DNA of 40,080 nt. Source: SAR202 cluster bacterium. GTDB taxonomy: Bacteria > Chloroflexota > Dehalococcoidia > Lucifugimonadales > UBA3495. Location: NCBI GenBank assembly GCA_013204585.1, contig JABMNL010000047.1:1-40080 (forward strand). The letters are read 5' to 3'. The translations under genes were made by a program, and so were the position numbers. Positions 8,072 through 16,193 of the stretch are shown here, piece after piece (the first letter of the stretch is position 1; every line of letters begins with the position of its first letter). A model generated the notes under the pieces. It saw only the letters and a program-made list of their open reading frames with translations. It had not been told where the DNA came from and made no database searches.

Positions 8072-9538
8072 CTAATCTGAGCCTTCGGCTAAATCGATGG
8101 CGCGCATGAGGGCACCAGCCTTGTGACGGGTCTCTTGGTATTCATCTTCACCGACGCTGTCAGCCACGATGCCACCGCCAGCTTGAACGTACATCACACC
8201 GTCTCTGTAAACGCCGGTGCGGAGCACCAACGCAGTGTCCATGTCGCCGGAGTAACTGAAGTAGCCCACCGCGCCGCCGTAGGGGCCGCGCTTCTCACCC
8301 TCAACCTCGGCAATTATCTCCATGGCCCGAATCTTGGGCGCACCGGACACGGTGCCAGCAGGGAAGCAAGAGCGCAATGCGTCGTAGGAATTCAACCCAG
8401 GCCGGAGGTCGCCCTCTACGTGGGAGACCAGATGCATCACGTGGGAGAATTTCTCCACTTCCATCAGCTGGGTGACCGAGACGGTGCCGGGCTGACTGAC
8501 GCGGCCAATATCGTTGCGGCCCAGATCAACCAGCATGATGTGTTCCGCCCGCTGCTTCTCGCTGCCCTGCAACTCGGCCTCGTTGGCGGCGTCTTCACCC
8601 GGCGTCGCGCCCCGTGGCCTGGTTCCGGCGATGGGGTGGGTGGCCGCCCTGCCGCCGTGGACAGTCACGACTGTTTCAATCGCCGCCCCCACAATCTGGA
8701 ACCCGTCCAGGTTCAGGTAGTACATATAGGGCGAAGGGTTGATGCTGCGTAGAGACCGGTAGATCTGGAACGGGTGGGCCTCCGTGCGGCGAGAGAAGCG
8801 CTGGGAGTTAACCACCTGAATTACGTCGCCTGCGTAGACGTACTCGATGCATTTATTGATTATCTTGGCGTAGTTCTCTTGGGTGAAATTTGACTCGATT
8901 TCACTTGAGACCAGCTTTGCCGTCCCGTTTGCCGTCCCATTCGATTGCAGTTCCGGCGGCAGGTTGAGCGGCTGGGACAGGCGGCGCACCATCTCGTCAA
9001 TCTTGGCTATGGCCTCGGCGTAGGCGCGGTCAATATCGCCGTTTAGGTGAACGTGGCTGACCACCTTGATGTCGTGGCGTACATGGTCGAACAACAATAG
9101 CGTGTCGCAAAACATGAACACCGACTCCGGCACGTCCATCGGGTCGGCGGGCGCGACCGGCACCCTGGGCTCGAAGTAGCGGACGGTGTCGTAGGCCAGG
9201 TAGCCCACCGCCCCGCCATGGAAGCCTGGCAGCCCTTCCACTGGTATCAGCTGGTATCGGTCCATCTCTTCTTGAACGGGTAGGAGAGGGTCAATCTCCC
9301 CTAATTCCTCTTTCGCTCCAGTCTTGACCACCTTGTAGGGGTCGGTGCCAATGAAGCTGTAGCGGCCGATGCGCTCGCCGCCTTCGACGCTCTCCAGTAG
9401 GAACGAATAGGGGCCTTGAGCGACTTTCAGGTAGGCAGAGACTGGGGTTTCCAGGTCCGCGTTAATCGAGCGGTAGACTGGCACCAGGTTGCCTGGCCCG
9501 GTCATCGCTTTAACTTGTTCCAGAGTTGGTTGGTACAT
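8072..9538 (-). CDS. trpE: Anthranilate synthase component I
   Basis: TrpE makes anthranilate from chorismate with TrpG. It is 488 residues. The N-terminal domain carries LLES (residues 47-50), the element tied to tryptophan feedback inhibition. The chorismate-binding domain has PIAGTRPRG (Ala rather than the Lys of PabB), RAEHIMLVDLGRNDIGRV, SHVMHLVSHVEG, CFPAGTVSGAPKIRAME and YGGAVGYFSYSG. The common GSSPE motif reads GAAIE (about 284-288), an unusual change. An in-frame 12-bp duplication gives NGTANGTA (around residue 200) in a linker. The ATG at 9538 has AGGAG 8 nt upstream. It is the first gene behind the T-box. Confidence 0.96.
   Translation of the reverse strand: MYQPTLEQVKAMTGPGNLVPVYRSINADLETPVSAYLKVAQGPYSFLLESVEGGERIGRYSFIGTDPYKVVKTGAKEELGEIDPLLPVQEEMDRYQLIPVEGLPGFHGGAVGYLAYDTVRYFEPRVPVAPADPMDVPESVFMFCDTLLLFDHVRHDIKVVSHVHLNGDIDRAYAEAIAKIDEMVRRLSQPLNLPPELQSNGTANGTAKLVSSEIESNFTQENYAKIINKCIEYVYAGDVIQVVNSQRFSRRTEAHPFQIYRSLRSINPSPYMYYLNLDGFQIVGAAIETVVTVHGGRAATHPIAGTRPRGATPGEDAANEAELQGSEKQRAEHIMLVDLGRNDIGRVSQPGTVSVTQLMEVEKFSHVMHLVSHVEGDLRPGLNSYDALRSCFPAGTVSGAPKIRAMEIIAEVEGEKRGPYGGAVGYFSYSGDMDTALVLRTGVYRDGVMYVQAGGGIVADSVGEDEYQETRHKAGALMRAIDLAEGSD
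8916..8939. repeat. 12-bp in-frame tandem duplication inside trpE
   Basis: TTTGCCGTCCCG is followed directly by TTTGCCGTCCCA on the plus strand, giving NGTA twice in TrpE in the loop before the catalytic domain. It keeps the frame and is probably neutral slippage. Confidence 0.75.
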
Positions 9539-9664
9539 TTTTGCTGCTCCTGGTCTCGAATTAATCGGGACACCTCTAAAATATTTGAGGCTAACCTAGG
9601 TGCAGCTTCGCCAATTACCCATTTTCTTTTTCTCCGTTACCCATACTGTGCAGGTGTGCCAAAT

Positions 9665-9697
9665 AAAAAAAGACCCGCCCTAACAAAGGGACGAGTC
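9665..9697 (-). terminator. T-box regulatory terminator
   Basis: On the minus strand GACTCG(T)CCCT pairs with AGGGCGGGTC across a TTGTT loop: a 10-bp stem with one bulged T and one G-T pair, followed by seven T. It lies immediately downstream of the T-box sequence and so is the terminator competing with the antiterminator. Confidence 0.9.
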
Positions 9698-9999
9698 GAA
9701 TCGTGTTGCCACCCTAATTCGCCGACGGCTCCCCAGTTTATAGACGGGGTTCTTCCGGCTTCTCAATCGGCGGAGGGGCTCTGATCTACTGTTGCCCCTG
9801 TGCCGTGGACCTTTAACGGTGCCCAACCGTCCCAGCCTAGCTCTGTCCCAATTTTATCGAGGACTTCAATCGGCCTGCGGCTCCGGGGTCCATTCGTACT
9901 TCCGCTCTGAGCGCCGGCTCACACCAAACCCGGCTCGCTTTGCTCCGCTGGAAGACTACTACTCCCCTTCATAGCCTTTAAATATCTTCAGTTGTAGTA
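9665..9999 (-). promoter_or_regulatory. tRNA-Trp-sensing T-box riboswitch controlling the trp operon
   Basis: The leader between the promoter and trpE has the T-box layout. Stem I is closed by GGGG (9967-9964) and CCCC (9888-9885), with an AGTAGTAGT strand opposite the specifier loop GAATGGACC. The upper stem is CTTCC (9954-9950) with GGAAG (9903-9899). The specifier codon is TGG (9892-9890), i.e. tryptophan. The T-box sequence AGGGTGGCAACACG (9715-9702) contains TGGC, complementary to the GCCA 3' end expected for tRNA-Trp with discriminator G. It is followed at once by a terminator. Uncharged tRNA-Trp should stabilise the antiterminator and switch on trpE and downstream genes. Family knowledge plus direct motif reading; the exact fold was not computed. 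Confidence 0.93.
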
Positions 10000-10005
10000 A
10001 ATTCG

Positions 10006-10035
10006 AGTATAGGTACGCCCGAAAACTGTTGTCAA
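10006..10035 (-). promoter_or_regulatory. trp operon promoter
   Basis: A perfect -35 TTGACA (10035-10030) and -10 TATACT (10011-10006) are separated by 18 nt. Transcription would begin near 9999, just before T-box Stem I. It lies between the operon and the stop of the YwgA-like gene. Confidence 0.88.
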
Positions 10036-10068
10036 GTATTCGTGGCTAACGGGCAAATTACGCCAAAC

Positions 10069-10605
10069 TTAGTCATGTGTTAATAACCCAATTCCTTCTA
10101 ATTCACTCCTCCATTTTTCAATAACAGCTTCTGAGAATTTCGGCTTCAATCCCTGAACAATCTTAATCAGTTCTTCTTTTGGTGGGTGATTGGAGATTTC
10201 ATTAGCAAAATGCAAAGTTGCCATTAACTCCAAATCTGGCGTCTGCTTATTGCCAAATAATTCAATTATTCTCTCTAACCCTTTCTTATACGGCGCACTA
10301 ATCTCTGACCATGACTCGTCCGGTCCGTCTTCGACAGAAACATGGAAGCCATATCCTTGTACATCGGGCTTAATGCTGAGGTAACCACTACTTCCTAGAC
10401 GCGACAAATCGGCATCTAATTCTTCCGAGTATGGTCCGTAATGATGCATACGGAATGAATAATCCGTCGGAGCTCTAAATGACTCTTGAAGAAAATACAT
10501 CAATTTCTGAAGCTTGATTTTCCCGGTGTCATTGAGATAATTTACGGCCTCGTATACAAGAGCCAGCCTGACAGTCTGCGGCGTATATTTATTTATTTTA
10601 TTCAT
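10069..10605 (-). CDS. YwgA / Panacea(DUF4065)-like protein
   Basis: A 178-residue protein with the IKLQKLMYFLQES motif (residues 30-42) and HHYGPYSEELDADLSRL that typify YwgA and the related Panacea/SocA (DUF4065) fold. It starts 18 nt after the stop of the HD phosphohydrolase, so the two form an operon. Panacea domains are known as promiscuous antitoxins in other contexts, and YwgA is found beside an HD protein in Bacillus; whether this one controls the HD enzyme is inference. Both genes are visibly richer in A+T than their neighbours, which suggests acquisition by transfer. Confidence 0.75.
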   Translation of the reverse strand: MNKINKYTPQTVRLALVYEAVNYLNDTGKIKLQKLMYFLQESFRAPTDYSFRMHHYGPYSEELDADLSRLGSSGYLSIKPDVQGYGFHVSVEDGPDESWSEISAPYKKGLERIIELFGNKQTPDLELMATLHFANEISNHPPKEELIKIVQGLKPKFSEAVIEKWRSELEGIGLLTHD

Positions 10606-10623
10606 ACATTAAGGTCATGAATC

Positions 10624-11937
10624 TTAGCTATTCATGAAGTTACGGCAAAAAAGCCCCACTTCCTCCACCTTATCTTGATTTCCTCTAACGTCCGCAAAAA
10701 TTCGTACCTGATTTACGTCAGTTAAGGCTCCTAACGCCCTGGACTCTGACTCAAATGAGAGCCAATTAGAAGAACCGCCAAGTTGCTTAATCATAATGTT
10801 ATCGACGCGGAATTTGTCCGGGTGATCAACTGCTTGATCCATCCAAAACCTTATCTCAGGAAATTTTTCCCTCGCGGCGTCGAGTAGTTGATAAATAACT
10901 TTTCTTAAAATCGCTTTATTTGGGGAAAGTCCTGTCTCATATATAGCCTTCGGGTGTTGCCTGTCAATAATTCTCCAGGCGAGGTTCTTAGCATCTGAAT
11001 CCATCAATTCAGAAGCGGCTGCGATTACTTTTTGATCATCCCACATTAAATATTCATTTACATTTTCGGGTCCAGGATATGTACCCGTACCGTTATTTCG
11101 AGCTAACAGTTCTCCGATAAACTCAGTAAGTACCAAATCAAATGCGCGCCTCACCTTATGGAAATATACTTGGGCAAACATGAAATACCGGGCAAGAACA
11201 AATTCCTCAAGAGCATGTTGTCCACCGGCTTCTATTCCTAATACAAGACCACCTCCCGGATCTTCACCATCTAGGGTTAGAGTTTCAAGAATTCGCCCTA
11301 AGTCAAATTTTCCATATTGAACCCCACAATAATGGGAGTCCCTCAGGAGATAGTCCATTTTGTCGACATCATAAGCACTTGATATCAATTCCTGGACAAA
11401 CCCTTCTGGGATGGTCGCTTTCCCAATTATGATTTGTGCAACTAGTTCACTTGAAATATTAAGGGCACTACCAAATTCGTTGATAATTTGCCCAATTTCG
11501 GTCTGATCAATAATCGCGGAACTTAAATCTTCGTGCTGGGACCCCTCAACAAATAGAGATTTTTCACCGGTGTGAGAGAAAGGCGAGTGACCGATATCGT
11601 GAAGAAGCCCAGCTAATCGGATCAGATAGAATAGTCTTAGGGTTTGTTCTTCAATCGAATCATCTGTCCAATCTAGCCGTTCTTTTAGCAAATCTGTGTT
11701 TTTACCTATGAGGTTTAAGACAGCTTGGCCCGCGATATGCATGACTCCAATTGAGTGACCGAACCTACTATGCTCGGCCCCGTGATACACATACGATGTC
11801 AACCCCAATTGTCTTATTCTTCTAAGTCTCTGGAAGGCGTGTGTATCGATTATTAATCTTTCATGAGGAAATATCTTCACGAAACCATGAATCGGGTCTC
11901 TTAACTCGCTAGCCTGCGACCAATCTATCCCAGGCAC
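10624..11937 (-). CDS. SAMHD1-like HD-domain phosphohydrolase (predicted dNTP triphosphohydrolase)
   Basis: A 437-residue HD-superfamily protein resembling SAMHD1 and bacterial dGTPase-like enzymes. The N-terminus ELRDPIHGFVKI and IIDTHAFQRLRRIRQLG matches the family's opening. Metal-ligand positions are all present: His61 in FGHSIGV, His113-Asp114 in LLHDIGHSPFSH and Asp192 in DVDKMDYLLRDS. Homologues cleave dNTPs to nucleoside and triphosphate. The start is GTG at 11937, with no strong ribosome binding site, so it is less certain. It forms a two-gene AT-richer unit with the YwgA/Panacea-like gene. Roles may be nucleotide-pool control or phage defence (inference). Confidence 0.9.
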   Translation of the reverse strand: MPGIDWSQASELRDPIHGFVKIFPHERLIIDTHAFQRLRRIRQLGLTSYVYHGAEHSRFGHSIGVMHIAGQAVLNLIGKNTDLLKERLDWTDDSIEEQTLRLFYLIRLAGLLHDIGHSPFSHTGEKSLFVEGSQHEDLSSAIIDQTEIGQIINEFGSALNISSELVAQIIIGKATIPEGFVQELISSAYDVDKMDYLLRDSHYCGVQYGKFDLGRILETLTLDGEDPGGGLVLGIEAGGQHALEEFVLARYFMFAQVYFHKVRRAFDLVLTEFIGELLARNNGTGTYPGPENVNEYLMWDDQKVIAAASELMDSDAKNLAWRIIDRQHPKAIYETGLSPNKAILRKVIYQLLDAAREKFPEIRFWMDQAVDHPDKFRVDNIMIKQLGGSSNWLSFESESRALGALTDVNQVRIFADVRGNQDKVEEVGLFCRNFMNS

Positions 11938-12111
11938 AATATTAGCACACTTGTTCTGCTTTCAATATAGTTAGATGTCATCCAGGAAATCCTAGCATAT
12001 CCAATACGGATTATTCCTTTCGTTCGGTTCCCAAAAATATTCAGGTATGCCTTCTACCTTTTATTGATTCCTCGTTTATCAGACCATATATCTACATTTT
12101 CAACATTGGCC

Positions 12112-12552
12112 CTAGACCGTCGCGTCCCCCAGGCCGCCTTGCTCAGCAGGCACCGCCTCGTCATCACCGGGCCAGGGTGGTGTGGTGTGACACAGGATTC
12201 GCAGCGCACGGCCTGGATCCGCGCTGAACTGGAACCGCCAGCCTGTTGGGATAACTAGGGCATCGCCAGGCGCAACGTCCACGGGGGTGATGGATTCCGG
12301 GGTGGCGTCTGGGGGACAGCGCCAGACCTTCCCTGTCCCCTCCAGCACGTACCAGACCTCTTCAACCGTGCGGTGCCAGACCGGGCGGGACACCTCTCCG
12401 TGGCCCAGCGTGACTTCAACCAGGCTGCTGTGCGTCGCGCCTTGGTTTGCATCGACCAGCAGGCGAATCTCCGAGCCATCGGGTGCGACAACGTCGGGCG
12501 TTGGGCTACGGTGTCCCTTGGGAGGAACCGGACTGCTGTTGGACATACTCAT
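12112..12552 (-). CDS. Cupin-domain protein
   Basis: A 146-residue single cupin. Motif 1 is RPVWHRTVEEVWYVLEGTG (residues about 57-75) and motif 2 is APGDALVIPTGWRFQFSAD; the His and Glu of motif 1 could bind a metal, though the second His of HxH is replaced by Thr. The start has GGAGG 6 nt upstream. It lies 24 nt downstream of the SLC13 transporter gene and is probably co-transcribed. It may act on or sense the transported compound; the substrate is unknown. Confidence 0.85.
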   Translation of the reverse strand: MSMSNSSPVPPKGHRSPTPDVVAPDGSEIRLLVDANQGATHSSLVEVTLGHGEVSRPVWHRTVEEVWYVLEGTGKVWRCPPDATPESITPVDVAPGDALVIPTGWRFQFSADPGRALRILCHTTPPWPGDDEAVPAEQGGLGDATV

Positions 12553-12576
12553 GCTGGGCCTCCAGGTTGACCTACG

Positions 12577-14010
12577 CTACGGAGTGAGACTTTCCCCTAC
12601 TAGGCTCCAATATGGTAGAACGACGGTGAACAAGACTCCGATGGCTATCACCGTCATGATTATGCCCATGCGAACGACTTCCGAGGCCTTTATCTCGGCC
12701 CGCTGGTAGATAAACACGCTGGCCGTGGCGCTGGCGGGGTAGAAAACCACCGAGTCGCCCACAACAACCACCGCCAGACCGCAGACCACCGGATTTAGAC
12801 CCAATGCCGCGCCAGTGGACATGGCCACCGGAATAATAAACGCCAGGTACCCCGCAATATTGGGCATCACGACACGAACGGCCGCCGCCGCACCCGCCAT
12901 CGCCAGCAATATCAAATAGGGGTGGCCGCGCAGCCCCTCGACGCTACCCACCAGCGTGTCGGCGAACCACTCGGCGGCCCCACTGACAATCAGGGCATTG
13001 GCCAACGACAAAGATGACGCAATGACAAAGAAGTTGGTCCAGCCCATGTTTTGCTCGAATTCGCGCCAGGTCAACAGCCCCACACCCGGCAGCAAGATAA
13101 CGGTCATGGCAATCAAGGCCGGAACCACCGGCGGCAGACCGTGGGCAAAGTCGGTAAACCAAAGCAGGGCGGTTCCAATCGCGATTAAGCCTGCCCTGAT
13201 CTCTTTCCCTTCGATTGGACCAGCTTTCAAATCGACCGCGCCGGCCCCTTGGTGCAGGGTAAATCCAGACCGGTACATCAGGAAGACGGCCACCCCGCCG
13301 CAAATCAAGATTAGATAAAATGGAACGGCCATCAGGATGAACCATTTACCCCAAGAGAAATCGTCGATTACGCCAAAGTCGGCGATTAATGCCGACGCCA
13401 CCACCGGGGTTATGCCACCAGCCAAAAGCGCAGTAGAACCGAGTCGGTTCAAGCCGCCCATGGCCATCATGACCGCTTTGTTCAATGGCGCGGTCTTCTC
13501 CACCCCCCAGCGCTCCATTACCTGCTCGTACACGTGGACCATGATGGCCCCTCGAGTGCTGGCGGAAGGCAGGGCGAAGGTTAACCCGGCAAAGGCAGCC
13601 AGCATCTGAACGTAGAGCAACTTGGGGCTGCCACCGGCGAACCGAATCAGGTATACCGCCAGCCGCTCGGCCAGGCCGGAACGATGCACTGCCAACCCCA
13701 GGGTAAGGATACCCACCAAGAAATAGGTGACCGGCTGGGAAAAGCCGTATAAGGCCACACCCACATCGTCGACGCCGTCCACCAACACCAACAGTACGAT
13801 GCCCAGCATGCCGGTCACGGCGATGTGCAAGGTCTCGGTGGCCCACAACACCACCGCCAAGGCCATCACCGCCAGCGCCCGCTGACCTTGGTCGGACAAA
13901 CCCTCGGGGTTGGGCGCTAGGATGACCGCAACAAACACCGCAATCGGCAGGCCAAAGCGGAATGCTAGGGCGCTGGGACGCATGTTTCTTGTGGTTAGAA
14001 GATCAATCAT
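12577..14010 (-). CDS. SLC13/DASS-family anion (dicarboxylate or sulfate) transporter
   Basis: A 477-residue polytopic membrane protein with about 11-12 hydrophobic segments. It opens with a DQGQRALAVMALAVVLWATE segment typical of the CitT/DASS family. It has the paired hairpin regions with PSASTRGAIM (near 150) and LGSTALLAGGITPVVASALI, and the C-terminal repeat with VVMPNIAGYLAFIIPVAM. The family couples Na+ or H+ to uptake of di- or tricarboxylates or sulfate. The ATG at 14010 was used; Met10 is an alternative start. It is followed by the cupin gene in an apparent operon. Confidence 0.88.
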   Translation of the reverse strand: MIDLLTTRNMRPSALAFRFGLPIAVFVAVILAPNPEGLSDQGQRALAVMALAVVLWATETLHIAVTGMLGIVLLVLVDGVDDVGVALYGFSQPVTYFLVGILTLGLAVHRSGLAERLAVYLIRFAGGSPKLLYVQMLAAFAGLTFALPSASTRGAIMVHVYEQVMERWGVEKTAPLNKAVMMAMGGLNRLGSTALLAGGITPVVASALIADFGVIDDFSWGKWFILMAVPFYLILICGGVAVFLMYRSGFTLHQGAGAVDLKAGPIEGKEIRAGLIAIGTALLWFTDFAHGLPPVVPALIAMTVILLPGVGLLTWREFEQNMGWTNFFVIASSLSLANALIVSGAAEWFADTLVGSVEGLRGHPYLILLAMAGAAAAVRVVMPNIAGYLAFIIPVAMSTGAALGLNPVVCGLAVVVVGDSVVFYPASATASVFIYQRAEIKASEVVRMGIIMTVIAIGVLFTVVLPYWSLVGESLTP

Positions 14011-14105
14011 TCGTTCAGAACGAGATACCCGATTGGCCGAATTTTCAGATGAATCACTCTAACCCAGCTAGAAAGGCGGCACAAGGCAATCCGGCCAGCT
14101 ATAAG

Positions 14106-14138
14106 AAAAGGCCCCCGACAATTAACCGGGGGCCTTTT
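14106..14138 (-). terminator. Rho-independent terminator downstream of the crotonase gene
   Basis: AAAAGGCCCCCG and CGGGGGCCTTTT form a perfect 12-bp stem with a 9-nt loop, with T tracts readable on both strands. It lies 25 nt beyond the crotonase stop (minus strand) and separates it from the SLC13 gene. Confidence 0.9.
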
Positions 14139-14162
14139 CAGTTTCAGTAACGCGAGTTTTGA

Positions 14163-14936
14163 CTAAGAGACTTTAGGTTTGCGACCCTTGCGGCTCAAGA
14201 AGTCCTTGAACCCGTCCTCGACGGTCAGGCCCTTGAAACGACCCTTCCGGCCTTCGATCTCAGTCATGTATTGGGTCTCCAGAGCCTCGCCCGTGTGCTC
14301 AATCAAGAGGGACTTGATGTTGGCGACACCGTCGGCCCGGTTCTTGGCGATGCCAGCAGCGACCTCAATCGTGCGGTCCATCAACTCGCCCGAAGGCACT
14401 AAGTGATTAATCAAGCCAATGTGGTAGGCCTCGTCGGCAAAGACTTCGCGCCCGCTGTAGAGCAATTCTTTAGCCTTGGGCCAACCGACCATGGTGGGCA
14501 GGCTCCAGGTGGCATTCAGCTGGCCATAGTTGACCGCCAGGAACCGGAAGCTGCTCTTTTCACAGCCCATCAAAAAATCCAGGCTGGTGGCCATAACCGT
14601 CCCTCCGCCGTAACAAAGGCCGTTAACGGCCCCGATGACCGGCTTGCTAGAGGTGGCCAGATGCCAGGTGTATTCGGCACGGGCAGCGGTGACCACGGCC
14701 CGTTCCTCGTCCGAGAACTCTCGGTTCTCGTGGATGTCTGCGCCTGCGGAGAAGGCCCGTTCACCGGCGCCGGTGATGATGATGGCCCCGATGCTGTCAT
14801 CCTGTTCCGCCTGGGTCACAAACTCGTCCAGTTCCCGGACCAACTGATAACTGAGGGCGTTCAAGACCTCGGGACGGTTCAAGGTGACTATCGCCACCCG
14901 GTCCACCTGGTCGGTTTTTATCATCTCGAAACTCAT
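14163..14936 (-). CDS. Enoyl-CoA hydratase/isomerase-family (crotonase) protein
   Basis: A 257-residue crotonase. The oxyanion-hole segments are present: RAFSAGADIHENREF and NGLCYGGGTVMATSLDF. The two Glu residues that do the hydration in classical enoyl-CoA hydratase seem absent: GGGCE is GGGTV, and the PE-x-x-x-G position reads FLAVNYG. It may therefore carry out an isomerase, hydrolase or other crotonase reaction instead of hydration. The CoA-binding C-terminal helix is present and rich in Lys/Arg. Followed by a strong terminator, it looks monocistronic. Substrate unknown. Confidence 0.9.
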   Translation of the reverse strand: MSFEMIKTDQVDRVAIVTLNRPEVLNALSYQLVRELDEFVTQAEQDDSIGAIIITGAGERAFSAGADIHENREFSDEERAVVTAARAEYTWHLATSSKPVIGAVNGLCYGGGTVMATSLDFLMGCEKSSFRFLAVNYGQLNATWSLPTMVGWPKAKELLYSGREVFADEAYHIGLINHLVPSGELMDRTIEVAAGIAKNRADGVANIKSLLIEHTGEALETQYMTEIEGRKGRFKGLTVEDGFKDFLSRKGRKPKVS

Positions 14937-15169
14937 TGTTATTGCTACTCCCCACGCTCACCCTGAGCGGTCATCGAATTACGGCCCGGAGAAGTCAGTC
15001 CCTGCCTCCCGGTGCATCGCCTTGCGAAATCTAATAAACCATACCAAGCGCACAAAGTAAACTTCTCGTTACCGTTCAATCGGCATTTCCATCGCCCTTC
15101 CCTCCAATCCTCCGGTGCTGTAACCTAGCCTCAAAATTCGACCCAGACGCTAGAAAGAAAGAGGCAACG

Positions 15170-16138
15170 ATGAAAGCGATACGTGCGTACGAGATAGGCG
15201 GCCCCGAAGTATTGAAGCTGGAAGATGTCCCAGAGCCCACTGCAGGCCCCGGCGAGGCCGTGGTTGATATCAAGTCCATCGGCGTTAATTACACCGACGT
15301 TTCCAGTCGCAAAGGCACCAACATGCCGGCAAGCTTCCCTTGGACTCCAGGAAGGGAAGCATCGGGCGTCGTCACCGCCATCGGCGAGGGCGTTACAGAA
15401 GTGGTCGTCGGTGACCGGGTGGCCTACGCAATGCACACCGGCTCCTACGCCGAGCGCCAGGTGGTGCCCTCATGGCTGCTGGTACGCATACCAGACGTCA
15501 TGGACTTTGCCACTGGCTCGGCGTCGTTGCTCCAAGGCATGACCGCCCACTTCCTGGTCTTCGGCATTGCCCGTCTTAACCCCGGCGACCAGGTGTTGGT
15601 CCACGCCGGAGCGGGCGGCATGGGCCTGCTGCTAATTCAGTTACTAAAACGCCTGGGCGTCCGCGTGCTCACCACCGTTTCAACCGACGCCAAGGCCGAG
15701 ATGGCCAAACAGGCCGGGGCCGACCACACAATTCTCTGCACCCAAATGGACTTTGAGGAAGAGGTAAGAAACCTGACCGACGGCCAGGGCGTGCGAATGG
15801 TGCTGGACGCCGTAGGCCAGACGACATTTGATAAGAGTGTTAAATGCCTGGGCCTCAGGGGCTACATGGTGCTGTACGGCCAGGCTGGCGGAGCGGTGAC
15901 AGACATCGATTCCCGGGCGCTACAGAATGGCTCCCTATTTCTTACCAGGCCCAGCCTGGTTAACTACACAGCGACCCGCGACGAGCTATTACAGCGGGCC
16001 CAAGAGGTACTGGGCTGGGTGCAATCGCGAGAACTCAAATTGCACATTGGCCTAACGCTGCCGTTGGCCGAAGCAGTGGAAGCCCACCGACAGCTAGAGG
16101 GGCGCGAAACAGTTGGCAAGATCTTGCTAACCCCCTAG
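15170..16138 (+). CDS. NADPH:quinone oxidoreductase-like (zinc-free MDR) enzyme
   Basis: A 322-residue medium-chain dehydrogenase/reductase of the quinone-reductase/zeta-crystallin type. It shows MKAIRAYEIGGPEVLKLEDV, NYTDVSSRKG, TPGREASGVV (replacing the zinc-site region), VGDRVAYAMHTGSYAE and the nucleotide-binding HAGAGGMGLLLIQLLKRLG. Structural and catalytic zinc Cys are absent, as expected for the family. The ATG at 15170 has an AGAGG about 6 nt upstream. It likely reduces quinones or enones with NADPH. It starts a plus-strand group with the MFS gene. Confidence 0.92.
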   Translation: MKAIRAYEIGGPEVLKLEDVPEPTAGPGEAVVDIKSIGVNYTDVSSRKGTNMPASFPWTPGREASGVVTAIGEGVTEVVVGDRVAYAMHTGSYAERQVVPSWLLVRIPDVMDFATGSASLLQGMTAHFLVFGIARLNPGDQVLVHAGAGGMGLLLIQLLKRLGVRVLTTVSTDAKAEMAKQAGADHTILCTQMDFEEEVRNLTDGQGVRMVLDAVGQTTFDKSVKCLGLRGYMVLYGQAGGAVTDIDSRALQNGSLFLTRPSLVNYTATRDELLQRAQEVLGWVQSRELKLHIGLTLPLAEAVEAHRQLEGRETVGKILLTP

Positions 16139-16193
16139 TAACTCCCTAGCCCGGCTACGCCTGTAACCAATACAGCTATGGTAGCCTGACAGA

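Noticed and set aside
9617..9646. A short leader peptide (MGNGEKENG) upstream of trpE on the minus strand
   Set aside because: No Trp codons and no ribosome binding site, and control is already explained by the T-box.
9665..9999. A tRNA gene in the trp leader
   Set aside because: The structured region matches a T-box, and no cloverleaf can be drawn.
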